DNA of 64,000 nt from the NCBI GenBank assembly GCA_902538495.1, contig CACBFJ010000002.1, forward strand, positions 1-64,000, in the 5' to 3' direction. The position numbers and the translations under genes were made by a program. Within the stretch, counting starts at the first letter, position 1; each line of letters begins with the position of its first letter. This DNA is from an uncultured Pelagibacteraceae bacterium. Lineage in GTDB: Bacteria > Pseudomonadota > Alphaproteobacteria > Pelagibacterales > Pelagibacteraceae. A model generated the notes under the pieces. The model did no database searches. It was given only the letters and a program-made list of their open reading frames with translations, and was not told the DNA's origin. Below are positions 23,993 to 33,267 of the stretch, in pieces.

Positions 23993-23995
23993 AAA

Positions 23996-24556
23996 TTACT
24001 TTTTTATTTTAGCAACCTGAATAGTAGTTTGTCCCTGATATTTACCGTTTTTTGATTTATAAGTTGTTTCTGGCTTTGTATCAGATTTGAAAAATAAAAA
24101 TTGAGCTATACCTTCATTAGAATAAATCTTTGCAGGATTAGGAGTTGTATTACTTAACTCAATAACAATATTACCCTCGAATTCATTTTCAATTGGAGTG
24201 ACATTACATATAATCCCAGTTCGGGCATATGTACTTTTACCAACACAAATACAAAGCACATCTTTTGGTATTCTAAAATATTCAATAGTTTTTGCTAAAA
24301 CAAATGAATTTGGTGGAATAATACAATACGGTCCTTTTCTTTCTATAAAGTTATCATCTGAAAAGTTTTTTGGATCAACTAAAGAGCTATTTACATTTGT
24401 GAATATCCTATATTCATCAGATATTCTTACATCATAACCCATACTACTTAGTCCGTAAGATATTTTTCCTTCAGAAACTTGATGATCTAAAAATGGTTCA
24501 ATCATATTATGCTCTTCACACATTTTTTTAATCCAAGTATCTGGCTGTATCGACAT
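23996..24556 (-). CDS. dcd: dCTP deaminase
   Basis: Trimeric enzyme converting dCTP to dUTP plus ammonia, 186 aa. Motifs: [35 protein letters not shown] (the Ser/Arg catalytic loop), [17 protein letters not shown] (catalytic Glu) and [11 protein letters not shown]. It continues QTTIQVAK at the C-terminus, like bacterial Dcd. Its ATG shares one base with the stop of the 33-codon ORF upstream (TAATG), so they are translationally coupled. Confidence 0.95.
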   Translation of the reverse strand: MSIQPDTWIKKMCEEHNMIEPFLDHQVSEGKISYGLSSMGYDVRISDEYRIFTNVNSSLVDPKNFSDDNFIERKGPYCIIPPNSFVLAKTIEYFRIPKDVLCICVGKSTYARTGIICNVTPIENEFEGNIVIELSNTTPNPAKIYSNEGIAQFLFFKSDTKPETTYKSKNGKYQGQTTIQVAKIKK

Positions 24557-24657
24557 TATTTTGTTTTCTTTTTATTTTTTTTTTGAAAAGTTTTTCTCTT
24601 TTTTAAATTTTTTCTAAGCGCCAGACTTAAGCGCTCATCTTTATTTTTTGCAATCAT
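24556..24657 (-). CDS. Short basic protein upstream of dcd (33 aa)
   Basis: [20 protein letters not shown] followed by a Lys-rich tail. The start overlaps the stop of the 66-codon gene (ATGA) and the stop overlaps the dcd start (TAATG), so it sits exactly in phase in a three-gene coupled unit. This is strong support for a translated gene. The RLxxALRxNLKxRK pattern resembles tiny basic proteins of unknown role that I recall from the murA neighbourhood of other alphaproteobacteria; that is from memory and unverified. It could bind nucleic acid given its charge. Confidence 0.7.
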   Translation of the reverse strand: MIAKNKDERLSLALRKNLKKRKTFQKKNKKKTK

Positions 24658-24854
24658 TCTTTATTTGGATTTGTAAGGAAATCTAAAGTTATTGGTTTAG
24701 ATGCATCCAAAACTTTGTCTTTATTAACATCTTTTTTGGGACCTTCCTTAGCTAATCTTTTGGCTTTTTTTTCTGCAAGCTTTTTCTCTCTTTTAGCTTG
24801 TTTTTCCATAAGCTTAGCGCTCTTTGTTGATTTATAATCGTAATGTATGCCCAT
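24654..24854 (-). CDS. Lys-rich hypothetical protein (66 aa)
   Basis: 66-aa protein with a central charged helix (KLMEKQAKREKKLAEKKAKR, a likely coiled coil or nucleic-acid-binding helix) and a non-charged end, [15 protein letters not shown]. It has no membrane segment. It is the first gene of the coupled run leading to dcd-murA-DUF2948-hisD-infA. The family is not recognised. Coupling downstream via ATGA supports expression. Confidence 0.7.
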   Translation of the reverse strand: MGIHYDYKSTKSAKLMEKQAKREKKLAEKKAKRLAKEGPKKDVNKDKVLDASKPITLDFLTNPNKE

Positions 24855-24908
24855 AAAATTTCCTTGGTAAGATATAAATCATATTAATCAAAAAATTAAG
24901 GCAATAAT

Positions 24909-24938
24909 TTGAAAAAAATGCTTTAATATCAATGTAAT
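24909..24938 (+). promoter_or_regulatory. Possible promoter for tRNA-Thr
   Basis: TTGAAA, 18-nt spacer, then TGTAAT, ending 16 nt before the tRNA 5' end. The -35 is good and the -10 imperfect in an AT-rich setting. Confidence 0.35.
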
Positions 24939-24954
24939 TAGATTTGATTTAACT

Positions 24955-25028
24955 GCTCCTATAGTTAAATGGTATAACGTATCCATGGTAAGGATAAATT
25001 TCAAGTTCGATTCTTGGTGGGAGCACCA
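24955..25028 (+). tRNA. tRNA-Thr (GGT), CCA encoded
   Basis: Acceptor GCTCCTA pairs with TGGGAGC (one T:G). The anticodon stem is TATCC/GGATA with loop ATGGTAA, so the anticodon is GGT. The T-arm is TCAAG-TTCGATT-CTTGG, followed by A73 and CCA. The CCATGGTAAGG anticodon context is like other bacterial tRNA-Thr. The CCA ends one base before the stop codon of the convergent membrane-protein gene. Confidence 0.92.
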
Positions 25029-25751
25029 CTAATTTTTATAAAACGATTTTCTTAAAAAAATTGTTGTTAATACCAAACTAAAGAAAGCTAGTATTGGAAT
25101 ATATATTTCTGGTGAAAAAATTACCTCCGTGATTTTAGGTAATTCTGAATTCTGATCTATTATTTTTTCTAAACCACTTCCTATGGAAACTGCTAAAAAA
25201 ATTTGAGGTACAATACCTATTAAAGATGCAAAGAAAAAATTTACTGTTTTAACATTAAAAATTGTGGGTAAGATACAACTAAGTTGCCAGGGTATACCCC
25301 CTATAAATCTATAGATCAACAAATAATAAAATTCTGACTTTTTAAATCTTCTCTCGAGATTTTCATATTTATTTAAAAACTTTTCCCTAATTAAATCCTT
25401 GAGAAAATAATTTCCAAACATATACAAAAAAGTTGCACCCACACTTAAACCTATCACTACGATAATGGTACCCAACCATTTTCCAAACATAAAGCCCCCT
25501 AGTAAGGCAATTGGCGAACCAAATCCGAGAAATGGGAACACCCATAATATTGTAAAAATCAAAAAAATTATGGATACTAAAATTAAATTAGAATTTTTTA
25601 GTTCTTGAAAATATAATCTATTATCTCTAATAAAATCATAGGAAGTTATTTCATCAATACTAAATTTTGAAAAAAATATTAATAAAAAGAAAGATACTAA
25701 TGTCAGGTAACATAATCCTATTATTATTTTAGTTTTTTTGGCCTTTTCCAT
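25029..25751 (-). CDS. TVP38/TMEM64 (VTT domain) membrane protein
   Basis: 240-aa inner-membrane protein with about five to six hydrophobic helices. The VTT/SNARE-associated domain mark is seen in GFGSPIALLGGFMFGKWLGT, and YRFIGGIPWQLSCILPTIFNVK is the typical re-entrant segment. Homologues are linked to lipid scrambling or transport (DedA superfamily); the substrate is unknown. It is minus strand and convergent with tRNA-Thr with no gap. It is divergent from rpmH. Confidence 0.88.
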   Translation of the reverse strand: MEKAKKTKIIIGLCYLTLVSFFLLIFFSKFSIDEITSYDFIRDNRLYFQELKNSNLILVSIIFLIFTILWVFPFLGFGSPIALLGGFMFGKWLGTIIVVIGLSVGATFLYMFGNYFLKDLIREKFLNKYENLERRFKKSEFYYLLIYRFIGGIPWQLSCILPTIFNVKTVNFFFASLIGIVPQIFLAVSIGSGLEKIIDQNSELPKITEVIFSPEIYIPILAFFSLVLTTIFLRKSFYKN

Positions 25752-25781
25752 TATTGTTCATCGTATCCATAAATCTTATAT

Positions 25782-25810
25782 TTGCTATTTATATATTTAA
25801 TTATTATAAA
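25782..25810 (+). promoter_or_regulatory. Promoter of the rpmH-rnpA-yidD-yidC run
   Basis: TTGCTA, 17-nt spacer, then TATAAA, with a G-rich start region (GAGCGG) 6 nt downstream and the rpmH ATG 32 nt after the -10. Consensus match and spacing are both good. Confidence 0.5.
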
Positions 25811-25842
25811 GAGCGGAATTTTATATATATTTAACTAGATTT

Positions 25843-26004
25843 ATGAAAAGAACATATCAACCCTCTCGTATAAAAAGAAGTCGTAAACACGGTTTCCGTT
25901 CAAAAATGAAAACCAAAGGTGGAAGAAAACTTTTGAAAAGAAGGAGAGCTAGAGGCAGAAAGAATTTAACAGTATCTTCTACTGTAAAAAGAAAAAGAAA
26001 ATAA
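25843..26004 (+). CDS. rpmH: 50S ribosomal protein L34
   Basis: Start [20 protein letters not shown] is diagnostic. The product is 53 aa, longer than the usual 44-46 because of a basic tail (SSTVKRKRK) after the normal LTV ending. It is followed 9 nt later by rnpA, the universal rpmH-rnpA pairing, with yidD and yidC after. Confidence 0.96.
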   Translation: MKRTYQPSRIKRSRKHGFRSKMKTKGGRKLLKRRRARGRKNLTVSSTVKRKRK

Positions 26005-26013
26005 GTTAATTCA

Positions 26014-26355
26014 ATGAAAAGCAAAATAGTTGCTCTTTCAAAAAATGAAGAATTTAAATCATTACTAAAAAAGAAAAAAATATCTAATAAATTTGTTACT
26101 ATTTTTTTTGGTCATTTAGTTAAAAAAGATAATAAAAAATTAAATATTTCATTTGTTACAAAAAAAAAATTAGGAAATGCTGTAAATAGAAATAAAATAA
26201 AGAGAAGATTAAGAAATATTATGGATGATGCAGTCAAAAAGATATCCTTGAAATATGATTATTCATATCTTGTTATTGCTAAGCCAACTATGTTACATAA
26301 TGATTTTAAAATAATAAAAAATACCTTATTTCAGGATTTTGAAAGAATAAAATAA
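26014..26355 (+). CDS. rnpA: Ribonuclease P protein component
   Basis: Protein cofactor of RNase P for tRNA 5' maturation, 113 aa. The family RNR motif is present as [13 protein letters not shown] (near residue 64), preceded by [12 protein letters not shown] and followed by YLVIAKPTM. The stop overlaps the yidD ATG by one base. Confidence 0.93.
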   Translation: MKSKIVALSKNEEFKSLLKKKKISNKFVTIFFGHLVKKDNKKLNISFVTKKKLGNAVNRNKIKRRLRNIMDDAVKKISLKYDYSYLVIAKPTMLHNDFKIIKNTLFQDFERIK

Positions 26356-26591
26356 TGAATATTTTTACCGAAACATTAATACAAATTATAAAGGTATATA
26401 AATTCCTTATAAGCCCATTGCTTGGTAATAATTGTAGATATTTTCCAAATTGCTCAGATTACAGTATTGAAGCTCTGAGAACTTATGGTTTTTTCAAAGG
26501 TTTATTCATGATTATTAAAAGAGTTTTATCATGCCATCCTTTTAAAGAGGGTGGAATTGATCCAGTAAAAAAAGAAATGGGAAAAAAATAA
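26355..26591 (+). CDS. yidD: Membrane protein insertion efficiency factor YidD
   Basis: 78-aa peripheral membrane protein assisting Yid[31 protein letters not shown] contains the conserved Cys residues and RYxPxCS motif, and [16 protein letters not shown] is the family end. 1-nt overlaps join it to rnpA and yidC. Confidence 0.95.
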   Translation: MNIFTETLIQIIKVYKFLISPLLGNNCRYFPNCSDYSIEALRTYGFFKGLFMIIKRVLSCHPFKEGGIDPVKKEMGKK

Positions 26592-28270
26592 TGGACTCCA
26601 AAAACGTCATTGCTGCTATCGCGCTATCTTCTGCGGTTATTGTTTTATGGTCTTTATTTTTTATCCCAGAACAGCAGACTATAAATCAAGATCTTGTTGA
26701 AAAAGAAAAAATCGAAAAAAATACAGACACTCCGTCGTTAGATCAAAAAGAGAAGGTGGTAGCATTATCCAGAGATGACGCATTAATTCAAAATGAGAGA
26801 ATTGAATTTGAAAATGACAATGTTATTGGATCAATATCGTTAAAGGGTGCAACGATAGATGACTTAACCTTCAAAAACTACAAAGTAAATTTGGATGAGG
26901 AAAAAAAAGTAACCTTGTTAGGACCAAGAAATATAACAGAAGGATATCTTATTGAGAGTGGCTTTGTAACATCTGATAAAAATGTTGAAATTCCAAACTC
27001 AAATACAATTTGGTCATTTGATGGTAATGATAAATTGACTATTAAATCTCCTATTAAACTATACTGGATAAACGAACAAGGTTTAAGATTTGAAAAGGAA
27101 ATATCTATAGATGATAAATATCTTTTTACAATAAAACAAAAAATAATTAATCAAAGTGATAAAAAATATGACTTTTATTCTTATGGTCAGATAATAAGAA
27201 ATGAAATTCCAGATATTATTGATTTTTTAATACTTCACGAAGGTTTAATCGCAACCTTAGATGACGAGTTATTTGAGGAAGATTATGATGATATTCAAGA
27301 AAAAAAGTTTTCTAAAATAGCCAAAAAAGGTTGGTTGGGAATAAGTGATAAATATTGGATCACATCATTAATTCCTCCAAAAAATAAAGAATTTAAAACA
27401 ACGTTTGATTATAAAAATAAATTTAGAGCAAACTTTATAGCCACAGAACCATTAGCTTTAAATGAAAATAGCTTTGTAGAAGAAGAATTAAAAGTAATTG
27501 TTGCAGCTAAAAGAGTAGACGTGATTGATGGTTACGCGGAGTCATTAAATATAGAAAAATTCGATCTAGTAATAGACTGGGGTTTTTTATACTTTATAAC
27601 AAAGCCTCTTTTTTATGGGATAGATTATTTTTTCAAACTGTTAGGAAATTATGGTTTAGCTATTATCGCAATAACTATTTGTATCAGACTGGCTTTTTTC
27701 CCATTGGCCAACTTTTCATTTAGAAGCATGGCTAAAATGAAAGCCCTGCAGCCAGAAATGGTTCGACTAAAAGAACTTCACAAAGATGATAAAATGAAAC
27801 TGCAACAATCAATGATGGCACTGTACAAGAAAGAAAAAGTTAATCCAATGTCTGGGTGTTTGCCAATTCTTGTCCAAATTCCAGTTTTTTTTGCTTTATA
27901 TAAAGTTCTATTTGTAACAATTGAAATGAGACAAATGCCATTCTATGGGTGGATCCATGATTTAAGTGAGAGAGATCCTACAAGCATATTTAATATTTTT
28001 GGTTTATTACCTTATGATGTTCCGAGTTTCTTGGTAATTGGAGCTTGGCCAGTAGCGATGGGGGTGTCGATGTGGGTGCAACAAAAACTAAACCCTGCGC
28101 CTACTGATCCAATGCAGGCTAAAATTTTTGCTTTTTTCCCCCTATTCTTAACTGTAATACTTGCACCTTTCCCAAGTGGTTTGGTTATTTACTGGACTGT
28201 TAATAATATCTTAACGATGGCCCAACAAATATTCATTATGCGAAGAACAACAGTAAAAACGATAACTTAA
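26591..28270 (+). CDS. yidC: Membrane protein insertase YidC
   Basis: Sec-dependent and -independent membrane protein insertase, 559 aa. There is an N-terminal transmembrane helix (residues 7-25) and a large periplasmic domain (about 60-330). The conserved core of five helices starts at FFKLLGNYGLAIIAITICIR and carries the hydrophilic-groove Arg, then YKKEKVNPMSGCLPILVQIPVFFALYK and PSGLVIYWTVNNILTMAQQ. It is the last of the coupled rpmH-rnpA-yidD-yidC unit. The engB gene often found next is missing, and argB follows after 26 nt. Confidence 0.96.
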   Translation: MDSKNVIAAIALSSAVIVLWSLFFIPEQQTINQDLVEKEKIEKNTDTPSLDQKEKVVALSRDDALIQNERIEFENDNVIGSISLKGATIDDLTFKNYKVNLDEEKKVTLLGPRNITEGYLIESGFVTSDKNVEIPNSNTIWSFDGNDKLTIKSPIKLYWINEQGLRFEKEISIDDKYLFTIKQKIINQSDKKYDFYSYGQIIRNEIPDIIDFLILHEGLIATLDDELFEEDYDDIQEKKFSKIAKKGWLGISDKYWITSLIPPKNKEFKTTFDYKNKFRANFIATEPLALNENSFVEEELKVIVAAKRVDVIDGYAESLNIEKFDLVIDWGFLYFITKPLFYGIDYFFKLLGNYGLAIIAITICIRLAFFPLANFSFRSMAKMKALQPEMVRLKELHKDDKMKLQQSMMALYKKEKVNPMSGCLPILVQIPVFFALYKVLFVTIEMRQMPFYGWIHDLSERDPTSIFNIFGLLPYDVPSFLVIGAWPVAMGVSMWVQQKLNPAPTDPMQAKIFAFFPLFLTVILAPFPSGLVIYWTVNNILTMAQQIFIMRRTTVKTIT

Positions 28271-28296
28271 CTTTTTTAATTTAAAAAAATAAATTA

Positions 28297-29145
28297 ATGG
28301 ACTTAAAAAAAATACTTCCTGAAAATGGTCCTCCAATAAATGAAGTTAATAAATATATTGAAAAATATAAAAATGATTTGATAGTCATTAAATATGGAGG
28401 AAATGTTTTAATTGATAGAGGTATATTTGATAATTTTATTACTGACTTAAATATTTTAAATAAATTAGGTCTTTCAGTTATTGTAGTTCATGGTGGAGGT
28501 CCAAGGATCAAGAGAGAATTAGATAAATCTAATATTCAATCAAAATTTATAAGAGGGTTAAGAGTCACTGATGAAAAAATTATAAACATTGTTGAGTCAG
28601 TCTTAATAAATTTTAACAATGATATTGTAAGCTCTTTGAACAAAAAAAATACAAAAGCGGTCTCCATTCACACTAAAAAAGATAATATTATTGAGGTCAT
28701 ACCAGAGGCAAAAGAACTAGGTTTTGTTGGTCTACCAAATAAGATTAATAACGATATTTTATTGGATATAATTCGACAAAATAAAATACCGATTATTTCA
28801 CCACTAGGCTTAGATAAGAACAATCAAACACATAATATTAATGGTGATACTGCGGCAATGGCTGTAGCCAAATCTGTCAAATCAAGGAGATTACTATTGA
28901 TGACAAATGTTGATGGTGTTTTAAATAAAGAAAAAAAACTTATAGATGAAATATCCTCATCCGAAATATTAGAGATGGTAAAAGATGAGACAATCACTGA
29001 AGGAATGATACCCAAAATAAATGCTTGTCTAGATGCTGTTAATAATGGAGTTACAGCAGCAGGTATAATTAATGGTACAAAACAGCATTCTTGTTTATGG
29101 GAAATTTTCTCAGACAAGGGATCAGGTACATTAATAAGAAAATGA
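28297..29145 (+). CDS. argB: Acetylglutamate kinase
   Basis: Second enzyme of arginine synthesis (N-acetylglutamate phosphorylation), 282 aa. Motifs: VIKYGGNVLID (phosphate-binding Lys), VVHGGGPRI, the substrate loop KFIRGLRVTD, NINGDTAAMAVA, LLLMTNVDGVL and GMIPKINAC. KYGGAAM of the family reads KYGGNVL. The stop overlaps the next ATG (ATGA). Confidence 0.94.
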   Translation: MDLKKILPENGPPINEVNKYIEKYKNDLIVIKYGGNVLIDRGIFDNFITDLNILNKLGLSVIVVHGGGPRIKRELDKSNIQSKFIRGLRVTDEKIINIVESVLINFNNDIVSSLNKKNTKAVSIHTKKDNIIEVIPEAKELGFVGLPNKINNDILLDIIRQNKIPIISPLGLDKNNQTHNINGDTAAMAVAKSVKSRRLLLMTNVDGVLNKEKKLIDEISSSEILEMVKDETITEGMIPKINACLDAVNNGVTAAGIINGTKQHSCLWEIFSDKGSGTLIRK

Positions 29146-29831
29146 ACTTAAAAGAAAAAAAATATTTGCTACTTGATCTTGATGGTGTTTGTTATGGAAA
29201 GCATAATAACTATTCTTTAGAACGTGTATTTGGTCAAGTTTCAAAGAGGATGACTCAATTTATATCTGAAAAACTTAAAATTGATAATAATAAAGCTAAA
29301 GAATTACAAACAAATTATTTCTATAAATATAATACATCATTAAGAGGATTAATGGTGCATAATGGAATATCACCAGATGAATTTTTATCTTACGTCCATG
29401 AAATTGATTTATCATTTATGAAAGAAGATAAAATTATGAGAAATGAGCTTAAACAATTAGATATGGAAAAATTTATCTTCACCAATGGTAGTGCTGAACA
29501 TGCTGCTAATATTTTAACTCACTTGGGTGTGTATGATTTGTTTGGAAGAGATAAGGTTTTTGATATTAAAGACGCTGGTTATATACCTAAACCAGAAGCA
29601 GAAACCTTCGACTTAATGGTAAAAAAATTTGGTATAAATCCAAAAGAGACTATTTACATTGAAGATATTGCTAAAAATTTAAGTATAGGTCACGAACGAG
29701 GTTGTACAACCGTTTGGTTAATCAATGATGAGCATTTTGGAAAAATGGATGCAGACAAAGATTTTATTTCACACAAAATTGAAAATCTGTCTTTATTTCT
29801 AAAAGAAATAAGGCTATTAAAAAGTAATTAA
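29142..29831 (+). CDS. HAD-family hydrolase, pyrimidine 5'-nucleotidase type
   Basis: 229-aa HAD phosphatase. Motif I is [11 protein letters not shown] (Asp-x-Asp nucleophile pair), motif II IFTNGS, motif III KPEAE, motif [11 protein letters not shown]. The ATG at 29142 overlaps the argB stop (ATGA); a longer frame from 29091 is not needed. This gene type commonly sits before dapD in alphaproteobacteria and is usually annotated as a pyrimidine 5'-nucleotidase; the substrate is inferred from that. dapD follows after 2 nt. Confidence 0.88.
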   Translation: MNLKEKKYLLLDLDGVCYGKHNNYSLERVFGQVSKRMTQFISEKLKIDNNKAKELQTNYFYKYNTSLRGLMVHNGISPDEFLSYVHEIDLSFMKEDKIMRNELKQLDMEKFIFTNGSAEHAANILTHLGVYDLFGRDKVFDIKDAGYIPKPEAETFDLMVKKFGINPKETIYIEDIAKNLSIGHERGCTTVWLINDEHFGKMDADKDFISHKIENLSLFLKEIRLLKSN

Positions 29832-29833
29832 TT

Positions 29834-30661
29834 ATGTCTTTAGAAAAAATAATCAATGATGCTTGGGAAAATAAAGATCAGGTAAACCAAAATTCTGATC
29901 AAAATTTAAAAGATGCTATTAACCAAGTTATTGCTGATTTAGATAGTGGTAAATCAAGAGTTGCTGAGAAAATAAATGGAGAATGGGTAACTCATCAACA
30001 TCTTAAGAAAGCTATAATGTTAAGTTTTAGAATTTACCCAATGGAAAATTTAAATGGTCCTTATAGTAGTTGGTATGATAAATCACATTTATTAAAAGGT
30101 AAAACTGCAGGATGGACCAAAGCTGATCATGAAAAAGCAGGTTTTAGAATGGTTCCGAACTCACCAGTAAGAAAAGGTTCATTTGTCGGAAAAAACGCTG
30201 TTCTTATGCCATGTTATGTAAACATTGGAGCATATATTGACGAAGGAACGATGATAGATACTTTTGCAAGAGCTGGTAGTTGTTGTCAGATAGGTAAGAA
30301 TTGCCATATTTCTGCAGGCTCGGGTGTTGGTGGAGTTCTAGAGCCCGCACAAGCTTTACCAACAATCATAGAAGATAATGTATTTCTTGGAGCGATGTCA
30401 GAGGTAGTTGAAGGCGTAATTGTTGGAGAAGGTTCAGTTTTAAGTATGGGTATGTATATTGGTCAATCAACTAAAATAGTTGATAGGAAAACTGGGAAAA
30501 TTACTTATGGTAAAATACCGCCTTATTCAGTTGTAGTTCCAGGCTCGTTGCCTGATAAAAATAATTCTTCTGCACCCTCATTGTATTGTGCAGTAATAAT
30601 TAAACAAGTTGATGAAAAAACAAGATCTAAAACTTCTATTAACGACCTCTTAAGAGATTAA
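29834..30661 (+). CDS. dapD: Tetrahydrodipicolinate N-succinyltransferase
   Basis: Lysine/diaminopimelate pathway, succinyl-CoA-dependent, 275 aa. A left-handed beta-helix with hexapeptide repeats follows an N-terminal helical domain. Conserved stretches are [57 protein letters not shown] and [12 protein letters not shown]. dapE follows directly (3-nt gap), and the pair defines the succinylase branch. Confidence 0.96.
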   Translation: MSLEKIINDAWENKDQVNQNSDQNLKDAINQVIADLDSGKSRVAEKINGEWVTHQHLKKAIMLSFRIYPMENLNGPYSSWYDKSHLLKGKTAGWTKADHEKAGFRMVPNSPVRKGSFVGKNAVLMPCYVNIGAYIDEGTMIDTFARAGSCCQIGKNCHISAGSGVGGVLEPAQALPTIIEDNVFLGAMSEVVEGVIVGEGSVLSMGMYIGQSTKIVDRKTGKITYGKIPPYSVVVPGSLPDKNNSSAPSLYCAVIIKQVDEKTRSKTSINDLLRD

Positions 30662-30664
30662 AAA

Positions 30665-31822
30665 ATGAAAACTTTAAATGAGTTAAAATTAGCTAAAGAG
30701 CTAATCAGATTTCCTTCTATCACCCCAGTTGATGCTGGGGTAATGAAATTTTTAGAAAATAAATTAAAAAAATTAGGTTTCAAAACAAAAATATTGGAAT
30801 TTAAAGAAAGAGGATTTCAGCCTGTGAAAAACTTGTATGCAAGATTAGGATCTGAGAAACCAAATTTTATGTTTGCAGGACATGTTGATATTGTCCCTCC
30901 AGGAAACATTAAGGATTGGACAGTAAATCCATTTAAACCATCTATCAAAAAAGGCCATTTAATTGGGAGAGGTGCAAATGATATGAAAAGCTCTGTTGCA
31001 GCTTTTGTGTCTGCTGTAAGCACTTTTTTATCAAAAAATAAAAAATTCAACGGATCAATAAGTTTACTTATTACAGGAGATGAAGAAGGTGATGCAATAA
31101 ATGGCACCAAAAAAGTTGTAGATTATTTAAAAAAAAGGAAAGAGAAAATTAACTTTTGTCTTGTTGGTGAACCAACAAATCCAAATAAATTAGGTGAAAT
31201 GATAAAGATTGGACGTAGAGGTAGTTTAACTGGTAAATTAAATATTTTTGGTCAGCAAGGCCATGTTGCATATCCTCATAGAGCTAATAATCCCTCAACT
31301 ATAATTGTAAAAATTTTAAAAGAATTAAAAGATATTAAATTTGATAGAGGATCAAAAAACTTCCAACCTACAAACTTAGAAGTTACAAAAATAAATATAA
31401 ATAATAACGCTGATAATGTTATTCCGGCTATGGCTGAGGCAACATTTAATATAAGGTTTAATAATAAACATTCGTCAAATTCTATTAAAAATAGACTTAA
31501 TAAAATTTTTAAAAAAATAACCAAGAAAAATAAATCAAAATTTAAAATTGATTATAGAGTTTCAGGTGAGGCATTTCTAACAAAGCCAAATGAAACAACG
31601 CACATGATACAAAATATCATAAAAAAAGTGACCAAAATTAAACCAAAGCTATCTACCACAGGTGGAACCTCAGATTTAAGATTCATAAGAAAAATATCAC
31701 CTGGATTAGAATTTGGGCTTGTTGGAAAGACAATGCATAAAGTTGATGAAGCCGTATCTTTAAAAGATTTGAAAAATCTTAAGAAAATTTATGAAAAAAT
31801 TTTAATAAATTATTTTAAATGA
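30665..31822 (+). CDS. dapE: Succinyl-diaminopimelate desuccinylase
   Basis: Zinc amidohydrolase (M20 family) of lysine synthesis, 385 aa. Metal and catalytic motifs: FAGHVDIVPPG (His, Asp), GRGANDMKSS (Asp), TGDEEGDAINGT (Glu pair), LVGEPT, GGTSDLRFI and the near C-terminal GLVGKTMHKVDE (His). The start is 3 nt after dapD. It overlaps the deacetylase gene by 4 nt. Confidence 0.95.
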   Translation: MKTLNELKLAKELIRFPSITPVDAGVMKFLENKLKKLGFKTKILEFKERGFQPVKNLYARLGSEKPNFMFAGHVDIVPPGNIKDWTVNPFKPSIKKGHLIGRGANDMKSSVAAFVSAVSTFLSKNKKFNGSISLLITGDEEGDAINGTKKVVDYLKKRKEKINFCLVGEPTNPNKLGEMIKIGRRGSLTGKLNIFGQQGHVAYPHRANNPSTIIVKILKELKDIKFDRGSKNFQPTNLEVTKININNNADNVIPAMAEATFNIRFNNKHSSNSIKNRLNKIFKKITKKNKSKFKIDYRVSGEAFLTKPNETTHMIQNIIKKVTKIKPKLSTTGGTSDLRFIRKISPGLEFGLVGKTMHKVDEAVSLKDLKNLKKIYEKILINYFK

Positions 31823-32742
31823 AAACAGCGATCATAAATTCTGACTCCTATGAGAAACATAACACCGGCGATGGTCATCCTGAGCAGCCTAAAAGAATAG
31901 TTGCTATAAAAGAAGAGTTAAAAAAAAGAAAAGACCTAATCTGGGATAAGCCAGATAATGTTCCTGATGATATATTGTCTATGACACATTCAAAAGACTA
32001 TATAAATAATTTAAAAGATTCTTTTCCTCAAAAAGGCCTTAAGTTTCTAGATGGCGATACTGTTGTATCACCTGAAAGTAAAAAAGCAGTTTTTGATGCT
32101 GCTGGTTCAACAATAAGAGCAATAGATGGAATAGAGAGTAATCATTTTAAAAATGCATTCTGTTTGGCTAGACCACCTGGGCACCATGCTGAAAAAAATA
32201 AAGCTATGGGATTTTGTTGTATATCAAACGCGGGAGTAGCAACAAACTATTTAGTGTCAAAATATAAATACAAAAAAATTGCCTGTGTAGATTTTGACGT
32301 GCACTGGGGTAATGGAAATTATGATGTCATGCGTAATAATAAAAATTCATTATATATTTCTACGCACCAATATCCTTTTTATCCTGGGGGTGGAACAGAT
32401 AAAGATAAAGGAGACTTTAATAATTCATTGAATATCCCTTTGCCCGCTGGGACGAACTCCGAAGAGTACTTTAATGCATTTGATAGGGTGTTAGAAAGAT
32501 TAGTTCAATATAAACCAGATTTTCTCATATTTTCAGCAGGTTTTGACGCACATAAAGATGATCCATTAGCTCAATTTCAACTTAGTTCAAAAGATTTTTA
32601 TGAAATTACTAGAAGAACATTAGCGGCTACTAATAAGTTTACCGCAGGTAAAGTTGTTTCTATACTTGAAGGTGGATATGATTTAAATGCTTTAGCAGAA
32701 AGCGCCAACGAACATGTAAATGCATTGGTAGAATTCAATTGA
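31819..32742 (+). CDS. HDAC-family deacetylase
   Basis: 307-aa class II-like histone-deacetylase-fold protein (bacterial acetylpolyamine/AcuC-type). Conserved motifs: HTGDGHPEQPKR, MTHSKDYI, ARPPGHHAEKNKAMGFC (tandem catalytic His), VDFDVHWGNGN (zinc Asp and His), HQYPFYPGGG, SAGFDAHKDDPLA (zinc Asp) and LEGGYDLNAL. The metal site is complete. It overlaps dapE by 4 nt and is followed 30 nt later by a SET-domain gene. The substrate could be an acetyl-lysine protein or a small acetyl-amine; this is not decidable from sequence. Confidence 0.9.
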   Translation: MKTAIINSDSYEKHNTGDGHPEQPKRIVAIKEELKKRKDLIWDKPDNVPDDILSMTHSKDYINNLKDSFPQKGLKFLDGDTVVSPESKKAVFDAAGSTIRAIDGIESNHFKNAFCLARPPGHHAEKNKAMGFCCISNAGVATNYLVSKYKYKKIACVDFDVHWGNGNYDVMRNNKNSLYISTHQYPFYPGGGTDKDKGDFNNSLNIPLPAGTNSEEYFNAFDRVLERLVQYKPDFLIFSAGFDAHKDDPLAQFQLSSKDFYEITRRTLAATNKFTAGKVVSILEGGYDLNALAESANEHVNALVEFN

Positions 32743-32772
32743 TAAATATCTAGCCCATCATAAATCGATTTC

Positions 32773-33267
32773 ATGAAACTATACAAAATAAGAAAATCAA
32801 AAATTGATAATAAAGGTCGTGGACTTTATGCTACTAAAAATATCAAAGAAGGCACAAAAATTATTAATTACTTAGGAAAAATAATTACAAATAAAGAAGT
32901 TGAAATGTCAGATAAATATGACAATAAAAAACCTATTTATCTATTTACTCTAAATAAAAAATATACCTTAGATGGTGATTTCTCATTTAATATTGCTGGA
33001 TTGGTAAATCATAGTTGTGATGCAAACGCACGTTATGATGGTAAGGGTTTAAAAATTTGGATAACAGCTGATAGAGATATTAAAAAGGGCGAAGAGATAA
33101 CTTGTGATTATGGTTTTAGTTTTGATAAAGAAGATTACAAGCAATTTCCTTGTAAATGTAAATCAAAAAATTGTTGTGGTTTTATAATTCGTGAGGAAAG
33201 TAGATGGCGAATACACCGTAAATTTGCGATGAGTAATAAAAAAAAATTAATAAATAACTCTCGTTAA
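32773..33267 (+). CDS. SET-domain lysine methyltransferase-like protein
   Basis: 164-aa protein with a full compact SET domain: KGRGLYATKNIKEG (SAM-binding), the pseudoknot segment LVNHSCDANARY (residues 78-88), and IKKGEEITCDYG (104-114). A post-SET-like cysteine set follows (C127-x-C129-x4-C134), then a basic tail. It resembles protein-lysine methyltransferases more common in eukaryotes. It lies directly downstream of the HDAC-family gene. The target is unknown; histone-like HU/IHF or ribosomal proteins are conceivable. The 3' end overlaps convergent truA by 21 nt. Confidence 0.88.
   Translation: MKLYKIRKSKIDNKGRGLYATKNIKEGTKIINYLGKIITNKEVEMSDKYDNKKPIYLFTLNKKYTLDGDFSFNIAGLVNHSCDANARYDGKGLKIWITADRDIKKGEEITCDYGFSFDKEDYKQFPCKCKSKNCCGFIIREESRWRIHRKFAMSNKKKLINNSR

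Noticed and set aside
29091-29141. 17-residue extension of the HAD hydrolase into argB
   Set aside because: The ATG at 29142 overlaps the argB stop as ATGA, the coupling used throughout the window, and precedes the DLDG motif at the usual distance.
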